Under the pieces are notes generated by a model, which did not search any database, had not been told where the DNA came from, and saw only the letters and a list, made by a program, of their open reading frames with translations. The position numbers and the translations under genes were made by a program. DNA of 11,657 bases from Monoraphidium neglectum (lineage: Eukaryota; Chlorophyta; Chlorophyceae; Sphaeropleales; Selenastraceae), in the NCBI RefSeq assembly GCF_000611645.1, contig NW_014011780.1:1-11657 (forward strand). The letters run 5' to 3'. This document shows, in pieces, positions 1 through 7,385 of the stretch; the first letter of the stretch is position 1; each line of letters starts with the position of its first letter.

Positions 1-11
1 CCTCTCCCCAC

Positions 12-1317
12 CTTCAGGCTCTCCACCACGCCCTTCACCACCTCATGCTCCAGACCACTGTACTCCCCCTCAGTGTTCTCCCTGCGCATATGAGAATGCA
101 CGCGTCGTTGTGTGGATGGGGGGAGAACGCAGCGTGCAGGCGGAGCGTCAGCTGAGCGTCAGCTGAGCTTGGGGCCTGCGACATTGGGCCTCAGCGGCTC
201 CGAGGCGGCCAGAAAGGGCCGGCTTGGAAGCTCTGACCCAACATGCCTGGCTTCTGAGATATCCTTGGCCTCCCAAGCGCAGACGTTTTGGCGCTGGTCC
301 AAGCGGGCCGCGCCGCTCATGTCGGATCACGCGGATCGCATGCATTGGACCCCACGTGACCTCGCCTGATGGTGACGAGGTTGACATTGTCGTAGCGCGT
401 CTTGTAGCCCGGCAGGCTGAAGCAGGGCCGCACGTTGGCGTACAGCTGCAGCTCCTTGCGCAGGGTGAGGTTCAGGGAGCGGAAGCCCTTGCCGATGGGG
501 GTGGTCATGGGGCCCTTCAGGCCGATGCCGTTTTTCTGAAGAGGGGAGGGGCGGCGTGGAGGGGAGGAGGGGTGGGGCAGCGGGGGGCGTGTGCGGGGCG
601 ATGCCGACGGGGCGACAGAAGCGGAGGGTCTGGGAGTGGGCGTGTTTAGACGCAGATCCGCGGAGAGCAGGGCCGCGTACCACCGCCAGCTGCATGGCAC
701 AGCCCGCCCTGTGTCGCTGCAAAATGCCAACGGACAAAGCACCAAAGAGCAGGTGCAGTGACCGACAGCGCCCTTCTGCGTTTCTCTGCTGGTCAGTTCT
801 GAACCTCATGGTACAAACCCAGGGGCTCGCTCCCCCCTCAACAGGTTGGTCTGGAGCCCCTGCACAGGCCGAGACCCATGCCCATGCGGCCGGCACAACA
901 ACAACCGCGGGGTCGACGACGCATGCGCCTGCGGCCGCGTCAGGAACCAAGCGCCCCTCCCCCTCCTCCTTGCACGCGCGCCCTCTGGCGACCCACCAGC
1001 ACCGAGTCCAGGTTCTCCCGCGTCACAAAGCTGTTGGTGCGCTCGTCCACGGTCTTGCCCAGGTGTTGCACGTCCCACTCAATGGGCGCGCCGGCCGCCT
1101 CAAAAATCTCCCTAACCGCCTCCGCAATGTCCGGCCCGATCCCGTCGCCGGGGAACAGCGTCGCGGTGATCTTCTTGCCCGGCTCGGGGGCGCTGCTGAG
1201 CGCGCGCCGCTGCAGGTGCGCCGCGGCGCCGAGCAGTGGGGCGGCGGCGTGGGCAGTGCAGCCGGAGGCCGCGGCCGCTGCGCCCTGCAGCAGCAGGCTA
1301 GCTCCCTGTCGTAACAT
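12..1317 (-). CDS. IDH3A: NAD-dependent isocitrate dehydrogenase, catalytic subunit, mitochondrial (5' part, 3 exons)
   Basis: Oxidatively decarboxylates isocitrate to 2-oxoglutarate with NAD+ in the mitochondrial TCA cycle. Exons: 1317-997, 535-366, 81-12; the gene continues past the left edge, so 187 residues of an expected 360-380 are visible. Residues 1-46 are Arg/Ala/Ser-rich without acidic residues until SSAPEPGKK, a typical mitochondrial presequence. The enzyme fold starts at [15 protein letters not shown] (50-64). Residues 108-163 carry [13 protein letters not shown], the isocitrate-binding stretch [10 protein letters not shown] (127-136) and YANVRPC (139-145); 164-171 is RENTEGEY. 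The [14 protein letters not shown] block is what I know of catalytic (IDH3A, plant IDH-V) subunits; regulatory subunits have a different sequence there. Phases agree at both junctions: intron 996-536 is GT-AG phase 0, intron 365-82 is GC-AG phase 2. Exon 3 ends AAG at a GT donor (11-10). The ATG at 1317 gives the presequence. Family and subunit type are secure; the symbol is the animal ortholog's name. Confidence 0.93.
82..365 (-). other. GC-AG intron 2 of the isocitrate dehydrogenase gene
   Basis: The donor reads CAG|GCGAGG and the acceptor GCGCAG|GGAGAAC. Splicing here gives ATC AGG GAG AAC, the invariant I-R-E-N at the start of the ENTEGEY motif. The nearest GT, five bases further in (gag|gtcacg), would shift the frame and destroy the motif. 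A GC donor is therefore needed to keep the protein. GC-AG introns are a known minor class of U2 introns and usually show a strong CAG before the GC, as here. Confidence 0.8.
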
Positions 1318-1577
1318 GTTTTAAGCACCTAGATCAACCTTTTCACGACTTCAGAAGCCCTTGGGGTTTCGGTTCACAAGATAGGGCTCGCGCTGCGATG
1401 AAAGAGCACGAGGTGGGGCGACCGACAGCGCCTTGGGTGAGGTGAAGCCAGCCACAAATTGCTGCGAAACAAACAATCAATTACGCGGGCGCCAGTATTC
1501 AGCCCCGCTGCCCGTGCGGAGGGTGATCTGCAACACTGACTCCGGGAGCGCGAGACCAGCCCCTCCCACCTGAGACG

Positions 1578-1585
1578 CTTTTATA
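1578..1585 (-). promoter_or_regulatory. TATA box for the isocitrate dehydrogenase gene
   Basis: The minus strand reads CCTATAAAAGCG, containing a consensus TATAAAAG. It lies about 260 bases upstream of the ATG at 1317. Transcription would start 25-30 bases downstream, near 1550, leaving a 5' UTR of about 230 nt. The position fits a core promoter, but no transcript data support it. Confidence 0.45.
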
Positions 1586-2832
1586 GGTTGGCCCAAACAA
1601 TGCGCAATGGACTGACCAGCGCGTGCTGGCCCCGAAGATCACCTTTCCTTGCTCACTGCTCACTCACTCTGTTTGACTCACCTCCAGTCTGATCCCAACA
1701 GCGCCTACAGTGGAACAGATCAGGCAGGGTACAGGTGGTTTGAATTCCTACCTCGAAAGTCTGTTGGCAACGGCCGACGCCAGGGCCGGCACACTGCGCA
1801 TCAGCCAGCCCTTTTATCCTTGCCGGTCAGCAACCATGGAAATGCAAGGGGTGAGGGGCAAAAACTGTGGCGTCAGTGATAAGAACCTATCGCTACCTTC
1901 CTCTAGGTTTGCGACTTTATCTTTCGAAACAGGACTGCAAACAGGGGAGCTTGATGCGCGGGCCTGACTGCCTGTGCTAGACAGATCCCGTATGGGCGTC
2001 ATGGTCTCGAGCCGTGGTGCAGTAATGCAGTCCTTGTGCTGCAACACGGTGCTCGCCGTGGTGGGTGACATGCCTCGACCGCAGGGTTGGCTTGACATTG
2101 CCTGTCTGGTTGCGCCTAAGCATGAACGATGATCACATCACTTGTCCATGCTGCCGCCCTGCTGCCCCCCCATGCTCAGGGGTTTGCCCACGTACACATG
2201 AGAGCAGCGAGTACTCTGTCCCGCACAGATGCCACATTTGATATGCATGGCGTTGGCATCACATGTGCCGCATGGGAAAGACAATGGTTGGCAACCTGCA
2301 AAATTAGTCGGATCCCTTGTCACTACAACAGTGACCTGCACACGCAAGGTAGGCAGTGGCTTGCTGATTTGCAAACCGATCAGCCATCTGTTGCGGGTCA
2401 TACATATGCATACTGGGATGTGTCTGCTGTTGTGACTGGTCGTTCCTGGCTGTCAGGACTGCAGCTGCTGCAACGCAACCTGCAACACGCGTCTACCCCA
2501 TTGCCTCCAGAACTACGGATATGTGAGCATGTCGACTTGTATGAATTTTTAGCCTTGCTTGTTCTTGTTTGACTCGCGGTCAGCTCGCAACCTTCTGCCA
2601 AGCCGCACACCACGTCCGTTTCAGCGATGGCAAGACGCGACAGGCAAGCAAGCCCAGAGCGACGGAAAAATTCCAGCGAAATCGCGGATCAGGAGGCGTT
2701 GAGGCACCCTACGTTCGGGAAGGGCTCGCTCAAGCACGTCTCCGCACAGGGCTGCCTACCGTCCACGTTAGGGTACAGGGAGAGAATTCTTCTGGCAAAA
2801 GACCCTCTGCTCCGCGTAGAGCTTGGCCGGTG

Positions 2833-2897
2833 CGGTCCCGGGGGCGTCGAACCCCCACCGGCGGATCGCTGCGCTGCTGGTGTGCTCTGAGGAACCG
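2833..2897 (-). other. tRNA-like fold with intact B box (truncated tRNA or SINE relic?)
   Basis: Read on the minus strand, CGGTTCC (2897-2891) pairs over seven positions, one a G-T wobble, with GGGACCG (2839-2833). Directly next to the 3' half of that stem, with no gap, is a five-pair stem GGGGG/CCCCC (2856-2852 with 2844-2840) closing the seven-base loop TTCGACG. This is the geometry and loop sequence of a tRNA acceptor plus T arm, and GGTTCGACGCC matches the pol III B box GGTTCGANNCC. A run of four T's follows about 30 bases downstream (2800-2797). Only 34 bases lie between 5' acceptor and T arm, against about 41 in a normal tRNA, and I cannot fold proper D and anticodon arms. It is therefore not called a functional tRNA. 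Chance pairing in GC-rich DNA is possible. Confidence 0.25.
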
Positions 2898-3051
2898 AAT
2901 GCTTTCGTACAAGCGCCAACAATTGCAGGCTACCAACGCGTTGCATGCGGCAGCCGGTCGCACCGCCCCAACATACGGGTGTGCCCCTCCCTGGTGCCTC
3001 GCCGCCATGCGCTGCTGACACAGCATCTACCAAGGGGAGACGAACACCACC

Positions 3052-3191
3052 ATGCCCGTCTGGGACCGCCTCTGCGCCGATGCGGGAGTGCGACGCACGC
3101 TGCCGCGCAATCAGGGGGCGACGCGATGCGAGGAGCAATGGGGGGCACCACCTGTCGCGGGGAGCGGCACGGAGCGGCGCTGCCACAGCGG
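3052..3191 (+). CDS. Possible first exon of the downstream unknown gene
   Basis: The ATG at 3052 sits in CACCACCATGCCC, a good start context for a green alga, and opens MPVWDRLCADAGVRRTLP. The reading frame runs 46 codons plus two bases to a donor CGG|GTGCGT at 3192. That phase (2) is exactly what the acceptor at 3452 needs, joining as a Gly codon. The first 20 codons have G/C-rich third positions; later ones are less convincing. No homology supports the exon. The intron would be 261 nt. The first exon could instead lie elsewhere upstream. Confidence 0.25.
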
Positions 3192-3452
3192 GTGCGTGGG
3201 TCCGTCGATTGGGTGCGGGGGTGTGGAGTGCACACACGGGGTTGCTGGCACAGAACACCACCTGGCTGCACGCATGTGTCAGCCCCAGCACGCGTGAAGT
3301 AGCTGCATGCGTGCTGCTTTAACGCTGCGGGCGCCACACTGTGGGCTCTCACCCAAACATGCTCGCCCGGTCCCCAGGTGGGGTGCACCTCAAATGCACC
3401 CCTCTGCAACTTATTGAACAATCCCACCCCCTTACCTCGCCTGCATCATCAG

Positions 3453-4192
3453 CTTTGTCATCAACAACAGCAGCGGCCGGGAGGAGGCGCAGGAGCAGCG
3501 GCGGCGCGAGCAGGCGGAGTCCCAGGCGCCCGCACTGGACGCGCTGCACATGCTGACGCTCAAGAGCTACAAGAAGGTGCGACAAGCCAGAGGGGGGCAG
3601 GAAGTGCGATTGGCTGCATGCTGAGCGCCCCATTGAATGCTCAGAAAAGCTTGAGGAAGGAATGAGGCGGGGGGCGGCCGCAGTGCCTGATTTAATGTTG
3701 AAGTTTGCAGCCAACTTGTGTGACTCGCATAAAGCGGCCATGATGTAATGCTCCCCCCTGTACGTGCAACTTCTGAGCGCAGAAGTTCCCAATGGACTTC
3801 ATGGCTGCCTGCCGGCCGCGCGCAAAGACGACTAACCAAACGCTGCGCATGATGGGCCTCTACGAAGGTGGGTGGTACAGTACACCAGCGATTGCTCAGA
3901 TGAGGCTGAAGTTATTGAAGTGGCAGCGTCCGCCAGCACCAATGCAGGCAGCTGCTTTTGTGCAGGCGTCGCTCGTTTGTTTGGTCCTCGTTCGGGGTAA
4001 ACAATCAGCAGGCATGGCTTGCATACATGGCTGCAATTGTATTGACAATTTGACGTGGAATATTGGCTGCTGCATGCAGAGGATGGCTTCTTCATGGCCA
4101 AGATGGGGGCCCAGCCACCGGTGGGCGTCACGGCGGGCGCGTTCCTGCCAGACATGCGCAAAAGGAACCCCAACAGGGCGGTAGCGTGCTGA
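3453..4192 (+). CDS. Unrecognised small protein, last three exons
   Basis: Three exons join in frame: 3453-3576, 3783-3867 and 4080-4192 (stop TGA 4190-4192). The introns are 3577-3782 (phase 0) and 3868-4079 (phase 1), all GT-AG. The visible 107 residues begin FVINNSSGREEAQEQ, pass through a charged, probably helical or coiled-coil stretch rich in Glu, Gln and Arg, then LDALHMLTLKSYKK, KFPMDFMAACRPRAKTTNQ, a join at GLYEED, and end DMRKRNPNRAVAC. I do not recognise the family. There is no clear membrane span or catalytic motif. Support for reality: three phase-compatible exons, G/C third positions, and two TGTAA signals about 280-330 nt after the stop. The first visible exon starts with one base of a split codon, so at least one upstream exon is missing; the 3052-3191 candidate would give about 153 residues. 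Confidence 0.55.
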
Positions 4193-4470
4193 GGCGTAGA
4201 CGCAGCTGAATGGCCGGCGTCAAGGGGCGCGCTGCTGGTGTGGTGAGAGGCCACGTTGGGCAGCCGCAATGCACGGATGGCTGCTTGTCGCAGCTGATGA
4301 AATCGTGGCCAACGTGCCAGATGGTGACGCGTGAGCCTGACCTTGTGTTGGCTCTGTCCCAGGTTCCAGTCGGGCGGTTGCCTTAAGACCAGCAGTATCT
4401 GGACAAATTTCATACTTTTCGGTGCTTGAACTTTTGTTCCTTGTTCTGCTGCTTGTCTATGCGCGCACGC

Positions 4471-4525
4471 TGTAAAGTATGCGCGGCATTTGTTCTGTCG
4501 CTGCGCTGCTGGTGCGTGGTTGTAA
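4471..4525 (+). terminator. Two TGTAA polyadenylation signals for the plus-strand unknown gene
   Basis: TGTAA occurs at 4471-4475 and 4521-4525, some 280 and 330 nt after the stop at 4192. TGTAA is the known chlorophyte (volvocine) poly(A) signal and 3' UTRs of this length are normal there. The pentamer also occurs by chance (3745-3749, inside an intron), so these are only likely sites. Confidence 0.4.
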
Positions 4526-4620
4526 GTAATCGCTGCTGACTCGTCCCTCTTGCCAAACACGCCCCACACCAACTGTTCATTCCCTATGGTCTTCCGCCCA
4601 TCAACACAGCAAATGCAGCA

Positions 4621-4625
4621 TTACA
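4621..4625 (-). terminator. TGTAA polyadenylation signal for the SlyD-like gene
   Basis: The minus strand reads CCTTGTAATG here, about 60 nt downstream of the TGA at 4686-4684. The position and motif fit a poly(A) signal with a very short 3' UTR. It lies about 100 bp from the nearest plus-strand TGTAA, so the two convergent transcripts could end without overlapping. Confidence 0.4.
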
Positions 4626-4683
4626 AGGCCGGACGCCTCGCCACGCCTGCGGCGCTCTCCATTGGACAATCCTGCCGTGCTTC

Positions 4684-6893
4684 TCACGCCGCCCCCGCTG
4701 GCGCGGGCTGCTGCCCCCCGCGCGGCCGCTTCACAATCTCGACCACCTCCACCTCCATCACCAGCGCCTGCCCCTCTGTCCCGTAGTTCGCGTCCAGCTC
4801 GACATGCTCCGACCCCACCGCGCGCACCGCGGTCCACAGCCACGCGCCGCGGCCGTTGACCGGGAACAGGAACACCTCGCCGGCGTCCGGCACGCGGCCC
4901 CCGAACTTTGCGGCCACGTCAGCGGCCGGCTGCCACCAGCAGAGCTCGCGGTTGCGGTAGAGCGGCGCCTCCTGCTGCGCCAGGAAGTCTGGGTCAGCGT
5001 TGACATAGGAGGAGGAGGACGCGCCGCCGTTGACAAAGGGGACGGAGACGACCTCCCCCAGCAGCGCGCCGGGCAGCGCCGCCTCGATCAGCGGCACCAG
5101 CGGCCGCCAGTGCGACCCGGGGGCGGCGACCAAGGCGTCGAGCGCCCGCGGGCCGAGCGCGGCGGCCGCGGCCGCGCTGCCGGCCCAGGCGGTGGCGGGG
5201 CCGCCCTCCGCGGGGGCGCCGACGCGCACGCGCAGGCCGCTGCGGATGGTGTCGCGGGTGTCGTCCAACGCAGCCGACGATGTTTCCAACCGGATGCTGA
5301 CCTGGACAACCGCCTCGTCCCCCTCCTCTGCGGCGACGGCCGCCAGCCGCGGCCGCAGCAGCGCGTCGTGCATCCCGAACAGCGCCGCAGCCGCCGCGGC
5401 GGCCGAGGCCAGCACCAGCGGCAGCCACGCGGCCGCGCCGGCCGGCGCGGCGGCGGCCGCAGTGGCGGCGAGCCAGGCAGCCTCGAGCGCCACGGACAAG
5501 GGGGCCGAGCGCGATTCACCTGCCGTTTGCCGCTGCTGCTGCTGCTGCTGCTGCTGCTGCGCGGGAGGGGACACGGCATTTGCCGCTGCCAGCGCCTGGG
5601 GAAAAAACGCCAGCACCAGCGCCGCCACGCCCGCAGCCGCCGCCGCTGCCGCCGCCGGAAGCGGGAGGGCCGCGCCAGTGGTGAGCGCGCGCGCCACAGC
5701 AACGAGCAGCGCGGCCCGAGTCGCAGCTGCGTTGGGGCAGGCGGAAGAGCAGGGGCTGAGGGCAATGAGCGTGCGGAAGGAAAGGGACGCACTGCCATGC
5801 CAGTAGTGCAGCATAGCAGGCCTGAAAGGCGCAGCATCAGCAACATGAGCAACATGAGCACCAGCATTATCAATATCACATGATAACTGCCATTAACATC
5901 AGCAGCAGGAGTAGAACGGCACAGCCCTGTTGACAAGCCGCACATTTCACCCCTGGATGCGTCCCCACTCCATGCTCACCCAGGCCCCATAGCAACCCTC
6001 TGCTGCCGGCCGCCGCCGCCGCCGCTTGCGCCACCCCCGGCCGCCCCTGCAGCGCCCGCAGCCGCAGCAGCGCGCCCCCGGCGCCGCGCGCCAGCGCGGC
6101 CTGCGCCGTCAGCCAGGCGCGCGCCGCGTACGCGGCGGGCGCCAGCGCGGCCGCCGCGAAGAGAGCGCCCCACAGCAGGCCGTGTGTGTCGACGCCCACG
6201 GCCCGCCATAACGCGAGCTGGACGCCTTGCGGCAGCCCCGACGCCAGCAAGGACACCGGGTTGGCTAGGCCCTGTTGAGGGGGAAGAAATAAAGGGCGGC
6301 GGGAGGTGTGGCACCATGCGCCGCTGAGAAGACGAGGCGGCCGACGCGGCCGGGGCTGAACCCACAGAGCTTGAACAATGCAGCAGCACCGGTGCGAGGG
6401 TCGGAGGACGCCGCAGCGCGGCGGGCACTGCAGCATGGGCGGCGCCAGGCGCGCGAGCTCACCAGGCCGAGCGCCAGGCCGGCGCCCGCCGCCGCGGCAG
6501 GCGCCCAGCTCCTGCGGTCGACCGCCGCGGCGAGCCACAGGTCCCATTGACCGGCCTTTGCCGCCGCCAGGTCCGCAAAGGTGCTAAGGGGGTTGGTTTG
6601 CAGCTGCCGGTTCAAAAGGCGCGGGCTGCCGGGGGCGCCAGCGGTGGCGTACGCGGGGGCGGTCAGCACGGTGTCGGCCGTCGCCGCCGCCGCCCCCGCC
6701 CGGACGGGGCGCACGTGGCGCAGCGGCCGCACCAGTGCCTGCAATCAGGAGGTGGGGCGTTGCTCCGAAGTGTGTATGTACATCATAGGGTGCACTCAGT
6801 CTGCTCGCAAGGCAATTGCAGCCCATTCCCAGCTGAAGGCAATCACTTTCATCAGGTGTCCAGGTGCCCCTCAAAACAGCAGCACCTCACCAT
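4684..6893 (-). CDS. Multi-span membrane protein with C-terminal SlyD-like (FKBP-type) domain, probably plastid-targeted
   Basis: My model has coding exons 6893-6891 (ATG only), 6738-6463, 6271-5980 and 5726-4684, giving about 537 residues. Introns: 6890-6739, 6462-6272 (phase 0) and 5979-5727 (phase 1, donor CTGG|GTGAGC, acceptor AACGCAG|CTGCG after a pyrimidine-rich tract). Residues 1-45 are Arg/Ala/Ser/Thr-rich with no acid except D23, like a plastid or mitochondrial transit peptide. Ala-rich hydrophobic stretches at about 124-148, 214-236, 268-288 and 288-306 are probable membrane helices. A Gln run fills 247-255. Residues 328-523 resemble SlyD-type FKBP: VVQVSIRLETSSAALDD (330-346), then LVPLIEAALPGALLGEVVSV (400-419), and at the end ELDANYGTEGQALVMEVEV (500-518), matching the SlyD pattern V-x-D-G-N-H-x-L-A-G-Q-x-L-x-F-x-V-E-V. 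The His of NHxLAG is Tyr-Gly here and other active-site residues are not obvious, so catalysis (prolyl isomerisation) is doubtful. An ATG at 5814 could start a shorter protein but lies inside the proposed last intron. The gene is clear; the domain call and 5' end are moderate. Confidence 0.6.
5532..5560 (-). repeat. CAG microsatellite encoding a nine-Gln run
   Basis: On the coding (minus) strand there are nine uninterrupted CAG codons encoding residues 247-255 of the SlyD-like membrane protein. They lie in the hydrophilic linker between predicted membrane stretches. Pure codon identity means recent slippage and probable length variation among strains. A shorter Gln run (five CAG codons) occurs near the N terminus of the neighbouring carrier gene at about 7440-7454. 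Confidence 0.9.
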
Positions 6894-7385
6894 CGTAGCA
6901 GCAGGACTAAATTTCTTTCGCAAACCATCTTGCGCTCGCAGCTTGCGCATTGGGGCGTCTGTAAAGCAGTGCCAGATCAGTAACTAGCCTCAAGCCAAGG
7001 TCTCAGATACTTCTCTCCCTATATGGAATGAATAAGCTTGTTGAGATCCAATGAGGGTCGAACGACGGTGATGTGCGCTGTTCAAGCGAAGTCAGCGGGG
7101 CTGTGCCCTGCGGGAGCTTCGCACAAGCCTTTCTTGGCTCGGACAATGAACATGTTCGGTTTCGAGTGTGATTTGGTATTGACACACACGACTGGGCCCG
7201 GATTTACAGCCAGCAGCAATCAGCCCAAGACACAACGAGCTCCCAAACACCCGTTTTGTGGCCATAAACAGCTTGATTGCTGGAATAAGTAACATCCATC
7301 ATCCGCCAGAAGCAGCAGGGGCGGACACAGAGGTGTGGCGCCGGCGCCCGCATCATCCGACGCATCAGCACAGCCACACCGCCGC
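6894..7385. promoter_or_regulatory. Shared intergenic region between divergent genes
   Basis: About 490 bp separates the proposed ATG of the minus-strand SlyD-like gene from the ATG of the plus-strand carrier. It must hold both 5' UTRs and both promoters. It is less GC-rich than the flanking exons up to about 7300. A TATA-like stretch reads CATATAGGG on the minus strand around 7018-7025, about 130 bases before the minus-strand ATG; I see no TATA box for the carrier. No ORF here is convincing. Confidence 0.4.

Larger units (their letters stand above)
1318..3051. other. Gene-poor region between divergent genes
   Basis: The first 250-300 bases belong to the 5' UTR and promoter of the isocitrate dehydrogenase gene. 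From about 1600 to 3050 I find no ORF with a recognisable domain. Short ORFs occur in all frames but lack the strong G/C third-position bias of the real exons, and much of 1330-2600 is visibly less GC-rich than the coding exons. No terminal repeats, transposase motifs or tandem arrays were seen. The only structured element noted is the tRNA-like fold at 2833-2897. Regulatory DNA or 5' exons of the plus-strand gene that follows could be hidden here. Confidence 0.5.

Noticed and set aside
224..649. Plus-strand ORFs across isocitrate dehydrogenase exons and intron 1
   Set aside because: They mirror the conserved minus-strand exon 535-366 and have no recognisable protein similarity.
2833..2897. 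Calling a functional tRNA gene
   Set aside because: No valid D arm or anticodon arm and too little sequence between acceptor and T arm; listed only as a tRNA-like element.
2689..3427. Minus-strand ORFs of 165-200 codons in the gene-poor region
   Set aside because: Composition is Arg/Pro/Ala/Cys noise with no motif, no exon-like codon bias and overlapping equally long ORFs in other frames.
5727..5814. ATG at 5814 as start of a separate 376-codon single-exon gene
   Set aside because: Upstream exons splice into this frame with matching phase at 5727|5726 and continue the same Ala-rich membrane character; kept only as an alternative start.
4804..5883. Long plus-strand ORFs (up to 359 codons) opposite the SlyD-like gene
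   Set aside because: They are low-complexity Arg/Gly/Ala products of reading a G/C-rich third-position exon on the wrong strand, and extend across the proposed intron; no domain is visible.
5826..5912. Short repeats (AGCAACATG twice; CAGCAG runs) as a possible array
   Set aside because: Two copies of a 9-mer and a few trinucleotides within an intron; ordinary simple sequence, no CRISPR-like spacing.
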